A DNA stretch of 64,000 nucleotides from Streptomyces sp. NRRL S-646. Its GTDB lineage: Bacteria > Actinomycetota > Actinomycetes > Streptomycetales > Streptomycetaceae. The translations under genes and the position numbers were made by a program. This document shows, piece by piece, positions 1-9,463 of this stretch. The notes under the pieces are model-generated. The model was not told where the DNA came from, made no database searches, and saw nothing but the letters and a program-made list of their open reading frames with translations. Numbering within the stretch: position 1 is the first letter of the stretch; each line of letters opens with the position of its first letter. The stretch lies in NCBI RefSeq assembly GCF_000720765.1, contig NZ_JODC01000008.1, forward strand, positions 558,001 through 622,000, read 5' to 3'.

Positions 1-89
1 CCGTCACCGTCACCGGGGAGCCCGCCACATCGGACGTCGAGGCCTGCTGGGAGCTGGGCGCGACGCTCGCCGCGGGACTGCTCGACTGA
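1..89 (+). CDS. 3' end of an unidentified gene
   Basis: An open frame enters from the left edge and ends at a TGA at 87-89, encoding about 28 residues that finish ...ATLAAGLLD. Codon third positions are G/C rich as in a real Streptomyces gene. It lies 109 bases upstream of the AhpD-like gene on the same strand. Too little remains to name a family. Confidence 0.5.
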   Translation, partial: VTVTGEPATSDVEACWELGATLAAGLLD

Positions 90-198
90 CCCGAACCGGG
101 GGGGCGAGGGAGACGCAGGTCACATTCGGGGGTGTCACAACCTGTCGGGCCGTGCCGTCAGAGAGGTGTAACCACCGACAACGGCACAGGAGCACATC

Positions 199-672
199 AT
201 GGAAGCTCGTCTCAACCTCTTCGAGAACCCGGTCGCGGCCAAGCTCTTCCGGCACCTCAACTCGGCGGGCAAGGTCGTCTCGGACTCGGCGCTGCCGCTC
301 GCGACGCAGGAGTTGGTGAAGCTCCGCGCCAGCCAGATCAACGGCTGCGGCATGTGCACCGACATGCACATCAAGGACGCTCTGGCCGCGGGGGAGGACC
401 CGCAGCGTCTCCATCTGGTCGCGGCCTGGCGGGAGGCCAAGGTGTTCACCGACGCCGAGCGCGCCGCCCTGGAGCTGGCCGAGCAGGGCACCCGCATCGC
501 GGATGCGGCCGGCGGGGTCACGGACGAGGCCTGGGCGAACGCAGCCAAGCACTTCGACGAGGACCAGCTCGCCGCCCTGGTCGCCACCATCGCCGTGATC
601 AACATGTACAACCGCTTCAACGTCATCGTTCAGCAGCCCGCAGGCGATTACCAGCCGGGCATGTTCGGGTGA
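199..672 (+). CDS. AhpD-like carboxymuconolactone decarboxylase family protein
   Basis: A 157-residue protein of the AhpD/carboxymuconolactone decarboxylase superfamily. It carries the redox motif Cys50-x-x-Cys53-x3-His57 inside the helical core, as in alkylhydroperoxidase AhpD proteins that reduce peroxides through a cysteine pair. The length is normal for single-domain members of the alkylhydroperoxidase core. The ATG at 199 follows a GGAG-like stretch at about 189. It has no signal peptide, so it should be cytoplasmic. A strong hairpin follows the stop, so the gene probably ends its own transcript. The family is certain; the peroxide or carboxylactone substrate is not. Confidence 0.93.
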   Translation: MEARLNLFENPVAAKLFRHLNSAGKVVSDSALPLATQELVKLRASQINGCGMCTDMHIKDALAAGEDPQRLHLVAAWREAKVFTDAERAALELAEQGTRIADAAGGVTDEAWANAAKHFDEDQLAALVATIAVINMYNRFNVIVQQPAGDYQPGMFG

Positions 673-705
673 CGCCGACCATCTGACCCTCACCGGCAAC
701 GGCAC

Positions 706-733
706 ACGGCCCGGGCACTCTCGCCCGGGCCGT
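706..733 (+). terminator. Hairpin terminator after the AhpD-like gene
   Basis: A perfect 11-bp stem (706-716 pairing with 723-733, GC rich) encloses a 6-base loop and lies 34 bases after the stop codon. No T-run follows, which is usual for Streptomyces terminators. Confidence 0.7.
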
Positions 734-881
734 CCTTGTGCACTGCATTTGAGACAGTCTCCCCCCGGAAAAGGTACGGACTATTCTCGTGCGCCTTGCT
801 TTTCCTGGACTTGGCGGCACCCAAGAACGCAGGATCAGGTGTGTGAATGAGTCACTGCGGGAAATTCACCCTTCCGTGCGG

Positions 882-910
882 TTGATAGTCCAACGGGCGC
901 GCTGCAATAC
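882..910 (+). promoter_or_regulatory. Candidate promoter for the DUF485/symporter pair
   Basis: TTGATA at 882-887 and CAATAC at 905-910 are separated by 17 bases. This resembles a vegetative sigma-factor promoter about 160 bases upstream of the GTG at 1071. The rest of the 673-1070 gap shows only the terminator at 706-733 and no convincing gene. Confidence 0.35.
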
Positions 911-1070
911 TCCGGCTCCGGTCCCGCCCCCACCCCAAGGGCGAGCCCGAAGGAATCCGCAAAGCGACGGTTCCGGATTCACGAACCCCCCACAAAGTCC
1001 GCACGGTGGTCTACTCCGGCATTCTTTCCCGGCGTTGTGCGGCACCAAGAAGTGGAGAAGGTGTGCCCGC

Positions 1071-1454
1071 GTGAATGTCGAGCAGGCGAAACGACGCGAG
1101 ATATCCGACAGCCCTGAATTCCAGCTGCTGCGCCGTGCGCACCGGCGATCCGGAGTGCGGATGACGGCAGTCGCCGTCGGCGGGTTCCTGCTGTATGTCC
1201 TGTTGTCGAGTTTCACCCCCGAGCTCATGAACACTCCACTGCACGGTCACCTCACCCTCGGACTGGCTCTCGGGCTGGGGCAGTTCGTGGTGATGGCCCT
1301 GATCGCGCGACGCCACATCGTGCACATGCGCACACACGTCGACCCGATCACCCGCGGCTTCCGCACCCAGGCCCGCCGCCGGCAGCCCGAACAGCCGAGC
1401 CGTCCCGCCGAGTCCCCCGCCTCCCGCCCCACGGAGGGCTACCGCACATGGTGA
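1071..1454 (+). CDS. DUF485 family membrane protein
   Basis: A 127-residue protein with two predicted membrane helices (about residues 25-47 and 58-80) and the DUF485 pattern, including the FxxLRRAHRR-type N-terminal segment. A GTG start at 1071 is chosen because GGAGAAGG lies about 10 bases upstream. DUF485 proteins are typically encoded just before acetate/cation symporters of the ActP type. Here the stop overlaps the next ATG (ATGGTGA, 1448-1454), so the two genes are translationally coupled. Its likely role is as a small accessory partner of that transporter; the biochemical function is unknown. The C-terminal 35 residues are Pro/Arg rich and probably disordered. Confidence 0.85.
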   Translation: MNVEQAKRREISDSPEFQLLRRAHRRSGVRMTAVAVGGFLLYVLLSSFTPELMNTPLHGHLTLGLALGLGQFVVMALIARRHIVHMRTHVDPITRGFRTQARRRQPEQPSRPAESPASRPTEGYRTW

Positions 1455-3040
1455 CGACCGCGGCCGTCGTGGACCGCTTCAGCCTGCAGCTGACGTTCCT
1501 GCTGTTTCTCTCCGTGGTCGTCGTCACCCTGTTCACCGCGCTGCTGACTGCTCCGCAGCGCGACGAGATCGGCGAGTTCTATCTCGGCAACCGCACCATG
1601 TCGCCGCTGCGCAACGGGCTGGCGATGTGCGGGGACTACCTGTCCGCCGCCACCCTCCTGGGCAGCACCGGCCTGGTCGCCCTCACCGGCTACGACGGAC
1701 TCCTCTACCTCGGCGGCACCGCGGTGGCCTGGATGATGGTCCTGCTGCTGATCGCCGAACCCCTGCGCAACACGGGCCGGTTCACCCTCGGCGACACCAT
1801 CGCCCTGCGCATGCCTACCCGGCAACGCCCGGTGCGGCTCGCCCTGTCCCTCTGCACCCTGGCCGTCACCACCCTCTATCTCGTCGCCCAACTCGTCGGC
1901 AGTGTCGCCCTGTTGACCCAGTTCACGGGCGAACCCAGCGCGGCCACCCGCACCCTGTGCGTGGTCGTCATCGGCACGATCGTGGTCGTGTATGCGGCAC
2001 TCGGCGGCATGCCCGGAGCCACCTTCATCCAGATCGTCAAGGCCGTGATGCTCATCTCCGGCGTCACCGTGACCGCCGTGATGGTGCTGCACCACTACCA
2101 CTGGAACATCGACGCCCTGCTGACAGCGGCCGCCGACAACAGCGGCATGGGAACACGCTTCCTGGAGCCGGGACTTCGCTACGGCGCCAGCAGCACCAGC
2201 AAACTCGACTTCCTCAGCCTGCAACTGGCCATCGTGCTGGGCCTCGCAGCCCTCCCGCACGTCATGATGCGGCTGCTCGCCCCCCGCTCCATCAAGGTGC
2301 TGCGCAGCTCCGTCGTGTGGGCGATGGGCCTGGTGGGCCTCGTCTGCCTGGCGGCCGGCGTCCTCGGCCTGGGCGCCACCGCCGTCGTCGGCCGGGACAC
2401 GATCGCCCGCATGGACCACAAGGGCGACGCGGCCGTGCTGCTGCTCGCGCACGCACTCGGCGGCGGAGTCCTGGCGGCCCTCCTGTCCTGTCTGGCCTTC
2501 GTCACGCTTCTCGCGGTGGCCGCCGGACTCACCCTCGCCGCGGCCTCCTCCGCCGCCCACGACCTCTACGGCGAGGTCATCCGCAAGGGACGGGCCAAAC
2601 AGACCGAGGAACTCCTGGTCGCCCGGCTCGCCGCGGCAGTCATCGGCGTCCTCGCCATGCTCCTGGCCCTCGTGTCCTGGGGCGCCAACACCGCCACCCT
2701 GGCCTTCCTCGCCTTCGCCATCGCCGCCTCCGCCCTCCTGCCCACCCTCGTCTACACCCTGTTCTGGCGGCGCTTCACCGCGACGGGCGCCCTGCTCAGC
2801 CTCTGCGGCGGCCTGCTGTGCTCGGTACTCCTCGTCGTGTTCTCACCCGTCGTCTCCTCCACCCCGGCCTCTCTCTACCCGGACGCCGACTTCGCCTGGT
2901 TCCCGCTGCAGAACCCCGGCATCGTCTCGATCCCGGCCGGCTTCCTCCTCGGCTGGCTCGGCACCGTCCTGAGCCGACCCGAAGTCCCAGACGGATACGA
3001 CGAGTTCGAGGTCCGTGCGCTGGTCGGAGCCGCCGGCTGA
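1448..3040 (+). CDS. Sodium:solute symporter, acetate/monocarboxylate permease (ActP-like)
   Basis: A 530-residue polytopic membrane protein with about 13 hydrophobic segments, typical of the sodium:solute symporter family. The N-terminal segment with the FYLGNRTMSPLRNGLAMCGD stretch (about residues 37-56) is characteristic of the ActP/MctC branch that imports acetate and related short monocarboxylates with a cation. The pairing with a DUF485 gene supports this assignment. It starts at the ATG overlapping the upstream stop and so depends on translational coupling. Substrate specificity among acetate, pyruvate and propionate cannot be read from the sequence. Confidence 0.92.
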   Translation: MVTTAAVVDRFSLQLTFLLFLSVVVVTLFTALLTAPQRDEIGEFYLGNRTMSPLRNGLAMCGDYLSAATLLGSTGLVALTGYDGLLYLGGTAVAWMMVLLLIAEPLRNTGRFTLGDTIALRMPTRQRPVRLALSLCTLAVTTLYLVAQLVGSVALLTQFTGEPSAATRTLCVVVIGTIVVVYAALGGMPGATFIQIVKAVMLISGVTVTAVMVLHHYHWNIDALLTAAADNSGMGTRFLEPGLRYGASSTSKLDFLSLQLAIVLGLAALPHVMMRLLAPRSIKVLRSSVVWAMGLVGLVCLAAGVLGLGATAVVGRDTIARMDHKGDAAVLLLAHALGGGVLAALLSCLAFVTLLAVAAGLTLAAASSAAHDLYGEVIRKGRAKQTEELLVARLAAAVIGVLAMLLALVSWGANTATLAFLAFAIAASALLPTLVYTLFWRRFTATGALLSLCGGLLCSVLLVVFSPVVSSTPASLYPDADFAWFPLQNPGIVSIPAGFLLGWLGTVLSRPEVPDGYDEFEVRALVGAAG

Positions 3041-3175
3041 CGAGCGCCCACCAGGGAGCGGTGTTGGTGACGAACACCAAGTGGACTGCAGGTTGCAGAT
3101 AGCGTGACGGCCGGTGGGTACGTTGCGATTTGGGTTCCGTAGTGGTGACATGAGCCAAAACAGTATGGTGTTCGC

Positions 3176-3519
3176 GTGAGTATGGAACGTGTGCAGGAGA
3201 AGCGGCAGTTCGGGCATCGGGCCCGGCTGGTGCTGACGCCTGCGCAGGTCCGGCTCATAGACGGCCAGGCACACTCGGCCCGCGCCATGTAGAACTGCCT
3301 GCACGACTGGTGGAGGACGCTCGCCAAGGGGAAGCGTTCGCTGGCCGCTGCCGATGCGGCGATCCGCCTGGCCCGTAAGGAGACCGACTGGCTCGCCGTG
3401 CTTCCGGCGCAGGCCGCGCAGGCGGTGCTGTAGACGTACTTCCAGGCGTGGAAGAACTGCTGGGACGGCCGTGCCGAGGCGCCCACCTTCTAGTCGCCAG
3501 GCGCGTTCGCCGCGTCAAG
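3176..3519 (+). pseudogene. N-terminal remnant of an IS200/IS605-family TnpB with three amber codons
   Basis: Reading from GTG at 3176 gives the N-terminus of a TnpB/OrfB protein, including segments such as KRQFGHRARLVLTPAQ and TYFQAWKNCWDGRAEAPTF that are typical of Streptomyces IS605-type TnpB. The frame is interrupted by TAG at 3290-3292, 3431-3433 and 3491-3493. The surrounding family sequence suggests these replaced Trp, Lys and Lys codons. After about residue 110 the homology stops, so the RuvC nuclease domain and zinc finger are missing. No TnpA is present. The copy is dead; a recoding explanation is not supported. Confidence 0.8.
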
Positions 3520-3532
3520 CCCGCCACCGCAA

Positions 3533-3574
3533 GGTAGGCAGGAATCTCCCTGCTTTAGCTGGGAGAGCACTTCA
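3533..3574 (+). repeat. Residual right end / omega-RNA hairpin of the IS200/IS605 element
   Basis: A hairpin with stem TCTCCC (3545-3550) and GGGAGA (3561-3566) around a TGCTTTAGCT loop, followed by GCACTTCAA, resembles the conserved right end of Streptomyces TnpB elements. In those elements this region forms the 3' scaffold of the guide RNA. The bases after about 3574 would be the flanking or guide-derived sequence. Confidence 0.55.
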
Positions 3575-3907
3575 ACCCGAGTACGTGTCGGTCAAAGGCG
3601 ATGGTCCCTGGCAGCCGAACCCGCTACGACAGCTACGGGTACCACCCCGGCAGCGGAGTGGAAAGGGGCGCGATGAAAGGCACCCTGATGGGCAGGGAAC
3701 CGGTGAGCCCGGAGAACTCCGGTGGGACCTGCTGCCCGCACTGCTCACCCTCGCTGAGCAGATGTAATGGCCATCCCCCAGGGCAAGGCGATGAGGGTGG
3801 CGTCGGCCGACGGATGAGCCGTTGGGCCGTATGCAGCAGCCGGAAGAGCCTCAACCCCGGCTTGGGGAAAGGCTTGGCCTGCACCAACGGTTCTTCCGGG
3901 AGATCCG
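3575..3907. other. Gap without a recognisable gene
   Basis: Between the IS right end and the serine hydrolase there is an open frame on the plus strand, but its codon pattern is poor and no family was recognised. It may be flanking DNA displaced by the insertion sequence. Confidence 0.4.
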
Positions 3908-5100
3908 ATGCCCCTTCGCTCCACCCCGGCCCGTCTCTTCCCGCTCCGGTCCCGACTGCGGGCGACCGGCCTCGCCGCGGTCTGCCTGGCAGCGCTCTGC
4001 CAGGCCCCCGCGAGCACCGCCGCCGCTCCCGCAGCACGCGGCAGCGACCTGCAGAACCAGATCGAGCAGCTCGTCCACGCCCCCGGCGGACCCCCCGGAG
4101 TCATCGCAGTGCTGCGCACGGACGGGCGCACCCGCGTCGTACGGGCGGGTGTCGCGGATCTCGCCACGGGCCGTCGCCCGCAGACGTACGACCACATGCG
4201 CATCGCCAGCACGGCGAAGGCCTTCAGCGGAGCCGTGGCCCTGACCCTCGTCGACCGGACGCCCTGCGCCTGAACGAGACGCTCGGCGAACGGCTGCCAC
4301 GACTGCCCAAGGCCTGGCACCGCGTCACGCTCCGGCAACTGCTCAACCACACCAGCGGGCTGCCGGACTTCAGCGCGGACGCGGAGTTCCGGGCCCTCCT
4401 CGCCGCCGACCCGCACCGCCACTTCGACTCCCGCCGCCTGCTGGACTTCGTCGCCGACCAGCCCCTCAACTTCCGCCCGGGCTCCCAGTACCGCTACTCC
4501 AACTCCGACAACATCGCCGTCGCCCTGATGGCGGAGGCGGCGACCGGAAAGCCGTACGAGCTGTTGCTGCGCCTGCTGGTCTACCGCCCGTTGGGCCTGC
4601 ACGACACGACCCTTCCCCAGGGCTACATGATCCCCGAGCCCTATCTGCACGGCTACGACGTGGCCGGACCGCCGCCTCCGGTGGACGTCAGCGAACTCCT
4701 CGGCGCCTCAGGCTCCTGGGCGTCGGGCGGCATCATCTCCACACCCGCCGACATGACCCGCTTCATCCGCGGCTACGCGGGCGGCGCCCTCTACGGCAAA
4801 AACGTCGTGCGCGAGCAACGGCGCTGGATCGCGGGCGCGTCCGAACCCGCGGGCCCCGGCCGGAACATGGCCGGCCTCGCCATCTTCCGCTACGCGACCC
4901 GGTGCGGTGTCGTCCTGGGGCACACCGGCAACTTCCCCGGGTACACCCAGCTCATCGCCGCCACCCCCGACGGCCGCCGCTCCCTGACCTTCTCCGTCAC
5001 CACACAGATCAACCAGTCCCAGACCCCGCAGCTGCTCAGCCGACTGCGCACCGTTCAGGAGAACTTCGTCTGCGCGCTGCTCGCACGTTCCAAGCACTGA
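3908..5100 (+). pseudogene. Secreted serine hydrolase (class C beta-lactamase / DD-peptidase family), frameshifted
   Basis: The ATG at 3908 opens a protein with a signal peptide (about residues 1-42) and a beta-lactamase/D-Ala-D-Ala carboxypeptidase fold. Visible motifs are the S101-T-A-K104 nucleophile box, Y-S-N in the middle (RYSNSDN) and H-T-G near the C-terminus (GHTGNFPGY). The first frame ends at a TGA at 4271-4273, and the homologous sequence continues in another frame from about 4257 to the stop at 5100. Restoring one G at CGGAC near 4257-4261 (expected CGGGAC) rejoins both parts into about 397 residues, normal for the family. It is therefore a one-base deletion or a sequencing error. 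All catalytic motifs survive, which favours an error or a very recent mutation. Confidence 0.85.
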
Positions 5101-5181
5101 CCCGCTCTCGCGAGCCGCCGCCACGACGAGGGAAGATGAGGCGGCAAGCGTTTTGGTCAACCGATGTGGAGGAGCGGGCAC

Positions 5182-6822
<1,641 letters not shown>

Positions 6823-6983
6823 TCCGGACCCTACGGCGACGGGGGTGGCGGACCGTGGCAGTGCGGGCCGGCGAAGCCGCACGGCGACTTCGCAGGCCGC
6901 CATGTCGCGAACATCCCGTTAAACGCATAATCTGTGGATTTGCCCCGAAGGGGCCATGGCCCACGGTCCCGCCGGAGTGATCA

Positions 6984-7814
6984 ATGTCCCTCGAGCGTCC
7001 GACAGAGGACGGCGACGAATTGCTTGCCCGCCTCGGGTCGCTGACCGCCCAGGCACGCGAACTCGCGGAGTTGCAGCGCTCCCGGGTGGAGCTGGCCCTC
7101 GCCCTGCAACGCGGCATGCTGCCCCGGGACCTGCCGGCCGCCTGCCGCTACCACCTGGCCGTCTGCTATGCACCGGCCTGCCAGGGCCTCAACGTGGGCG
7201 GTGACTGGTACGACGCCTTCACGATGCCGGACGGCCGCATCGGACTGTCCATCGGCGACGTCCAGGGCCACAACATCGAGGCGGCCGCCTTCATGGGGCA
7301 GGTCCGGGTCGGCCTGCGCGCACTCGCCTCCGTCACCGGCGATCCCGGCGAACTCCTCACCCGCACCAACGACCTGCTCCTGTCCCTCGGCACCGACCTC
7401 TTCGCCACCTGCACCTTCATACGGCTCGACCCGGCCACCGGTGTCCTGGAGAGCGCACGGGCCGGACACATCCCCCACATCTGGGCCACCGCGGACGGAC
7501 AGTGCGGCATCGCCGAGGACGAGGGCGGACCGCCCCTCGGCATCGCGGCAGGCATGCAGTACCCCGTGACCCGTCACCGGCTCACCACCGGCGGCGTGTT
7601 CGTCCTGCTCACGGACGGTGTGGTGGAAGGGCCGTCGCTGAGCGTCGACGAGGGCCTCGCCCGGGTGGTGCAGCTCGCGGGCAGCGCCGCAGTGGCCGGC
7701 ATGGAGGCCGACGTCCTCGCCGCCGGAGTGATGAAGATCGCCGAGCGGGTCGGCCACGAGGACGACGCGGCCGTACTGGTCGTCACCCACGACGGTCCCG
7801 GCATTCAGCCATAG
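6984..7814 (+). CDS. SpoIIE/RsbU-type PP2C serine phosphatase
   Basis: A 276-residue protein made almost entirely of a SpoIIE-type PP2C domain. The metal-binding motifs are present: GGDWYDAF near residue 72 and SIGDVQGHN near residue 90, followed by the ARAGHIPH and LLTDGVVE segments. The N-terminal 30-40 residues form a short helix instead of a PAS or GAF sensor. Such enzymes dephosphorylate anti-sigma-factor antagonists in partner-switching cascades. The ATG at 6984 follows GGAG at 6974. The MASE1 membrane protein starts 50 bases downstream on the same strand, so the two may form a sensing unit. Confidence 0.93.
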   Translation: MSLERPTEDGDELLARLGSLTAQARELAELQRSRVELALALQRGMLPRDLPAACRYHLAVCYAPACQGLNVGGDWYDAFTMPDGRIGLSIGDVQGHNIEAAAFMGQVRVGLRALASVTGDPGELLTRTNDLLLSLGTDLFATCTFIRLDPATGVLESARAGHIPHIWATADGQCGIAEDEGGPPLGIAAGMQYPVTRHRLTTGGVFVLLTDGVVEGPSLSVDEGLARVVQLAGSAAVAGMEADVLAAGVMKIAERVGHEDDAAVLVVTHDGPGIQP

Positions 7815-7864
7815 GGCCGTACCCGGCGCCTCCCGCCTCGCCGACCAGGGGGTACCGATGTCTG

Positions 7865-8860
7865 ATGGCAGCCGTGGTGGGTATTCAGGATCTGCGCCGA
7901 CCGGCCGTCTGCGCCCTCCAGACGCTGGCCGTTGCTGCCTGCTACTTCGCCGCCGGGCGGCTGGGACTTCTGCGGCAGCTCGTCGTCGAGGGCGCCGTCG
8001 TCACACCCATCTGGCCGCCCACCGGCGTCGCGGTGGCCTGTCTGCTGCTCTTCGGCCTGCGCATCTGGCCCGGCATCGCACTCGGCGCGCTCCTCGTCGT
8101 CATGTCCATCAGCTCGGTCCAGCCCGCCGTGACCGGCACCCTCGTGGGCAACACCGCCGCCCCCGTCTGCGCGTACTACCTGCTGCGCAAGGTCGGCTTC
8201 CGCACCGACCTCGCGCGGTTGCGGGACGGCTTCGCGCTGGTGTTCCTGGCAGCGCTGACCGCCACGCTGATCAGCGCGACCGCCGGCGCCGGGCTGCTCG
8301 TCCTGACCGGCAAACTCGCCACGGACGGCTTCTGGCTTGTCTGGTCGGCGTGGTGGGCCGGCGATGCGATGGGCGTCCTGATCGTCACTCCGGTCCTGCT
8401 GGTGCTGTACGGCGCGCGCCGCCAACCCTGCGCGCGGCGCTGGAAGGAGGGTGTGGCCCTGGCCCTGATCACCTGCGCCCTTGTGCCCTTCGCCACCCAC
8501 AGCTCCGTGAGCCTGCTGTTCCTGGTCTACCCGCTTCTGATCTGGGCAGCCCTGCGCTTCCAGCTCGCGGGCAGCATGCTGTGCGCCCTCTTCGCCTCCG
8601 TCATGGCCACGATCGCGGCGACGGACGAGGTCGGACCCTTCGCCCGGCTGACCGGCGTCCAGGTGATGATCAAACTCCAGGCCTTCAACGGCGCGATGGC
8701 GCTGACCGCGCTGCTCCTGTCAGCCGTGATCGCCGAGCAGCTGAGCACCAGGCGTTCGGTGGAACAGGCTTGCCAGGAACTGGTCGAGGTCCTGGAACAT
8801 CTCACCGCGGGGGAGAACCCGCCGAGCCGCCCGCCCATCGAGGTGGACGACCGGCGGTGA
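7865..8860 (+). CDS. MASE1-domain integral membrane sensor without output domain
   Basis: A 331-residue protein with about eight to nine membrane helices and the MASE1 signature, including the VVTPIWPPTGVAVACLLLFG region (about residues 42-61) and the WWAGDAMGVLIVTPVLL region. MASE1 domains normally sit in front of kinase, GGDEF or PP2C outputs. Here only a short, hydrophilic, coiled tail of about 45 residues follows. The ATG at 7865 is chosen as the first start in frame with the homology, with only a weak GGGGG stretch upstream. The neighbouring SpoIIE phosphatase is the obvious candidate for its output partner. Confidence 0.85.
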   Translation: MAAVVGIQDLRRPAVCALQTLAVAACYFAAGRLGLLRQLVVEGAVVTPIWPPTGVAVACLLLFGLRIWPGIALGALLVVMSISSVQPAVTGTLVGNTAAPVCAYYLLRKVGFRTDLARLRDGFALVFLAALTATLISATAGAGLLVLTGKLATDGFWLVWSAWWAGDAMGVLIVTPVLLVLYGARRQPCARRWKEGVALALITCALVPFATHSSVSLLFLVYPLLIWAALRFQLAGSMLCALFASVMATIAATDEVGPFARLTGVQVMIKLQAFNGAMALTALLLSAVIAEQLSTRRSVEQACQELVEVLEHLTAGENPPSRPPIEVDDRR

Positions 8861-8862
8861 CC

Positions 8863-9330
8863 TCAGTTCCACAGGGGATACGTCACGGTCGGCGCGAACG
8901 TGTCCGGCCTGCCGGCGGGGTATTCGAGGGTCATCCGGCTGTAGTGCTGCAGGTGCGGGTGCTTCTTCCAGGGCTGCGCCCGGTCGAGCCGGACGACGAC
9001 CGGGTACGAGTGGAACTTGCCCGCCGCGCAGTACGGCTTGCAGTCGTTGACGATGTTGACGCCCTCGGCCCGTGCCGAGCCCGGGCCCCACTTGGACCAG
9101 TGGAGTGAGGCCAGGCGGCTGTTGCCGTCACCGCAGGCGAGGATGAAGTCGGTGGGGCGCACCTCCGGGTGGAAGAAGCAGTCGACGAGCACGGGGACCC
9201 TGGCCTGCTGCCGTGCGGCGTGCGAGGACGGCGGGGACGCCGGCCGGGCTTCGGAGGGTGCGCTGGCGGCTGCCGCGAGCGCGGCAGCGAAACAGAGCGT
9301 GACCGCCGTACTCAGTGTGTGCCTGCGCAT
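8863..9330 (-). CDS. Small secreted protein
   Basis: A 155-residue protein with a clear N-terminal signal peptide (Arg-rich start, hydrophobic core, cleavage expected near residue 28 at the ASAPSEA region). The mature part contains five cysteines (including VDCFFHP, ILACGDG and DCKPYCAAG), suggesting a disulfide-bonded extracellular fold. The start at 9330 is preceded by GGGAGCGGAC. It resembles a Streptomyces secreted-protein family of unknown function; no enzyme motif was recognised. Its stop lies 2 bases from that of the MASE1 gene, so the two are convergent. Confidence 0.75.
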   Translation of the reverse strand: MRRHTLSTAVTLCFAAALAAAASAPSEARPASPPSSHAARQQARVPVLVDCFFHPEVRPTDFILACGDGNSRLASLHWSKWGPGSARAEGVNIVNDCKPYCAAGKFHSYPVVVRLDRAQPWKKHPHLQHYSRMTLEYPAGRPDTFAPTVTYPLWN

Positions 9331-9463
9331 GTCCGCTCCCCGCTGCCGTCTCCTACCGAGGCTATGACGTTCTGACGCCAGGACTCGTTCCGACGCTACG
9401 ACTGCTGACCGGGATACACCACTCGGATGGAGCAACGCTTCGGGCTCGGACTGCGCCGGCGCG

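Noticed and set aside
3290..3493. Amber recoding (pyrrolysine-like readthrough) in the TnpB relic
   Set aside because: The nuclease domain is missing and no recoding machinery is visible, so ordinary decay explains the three TAG codons.
3601..3767. Possible group II intron or reverse-transcriptase-associated segment before the serine hydrolase
   Set aside because: The phrase resembled intron-flanking text, but no intron domains V/VI and no reverse transcriptase were found.
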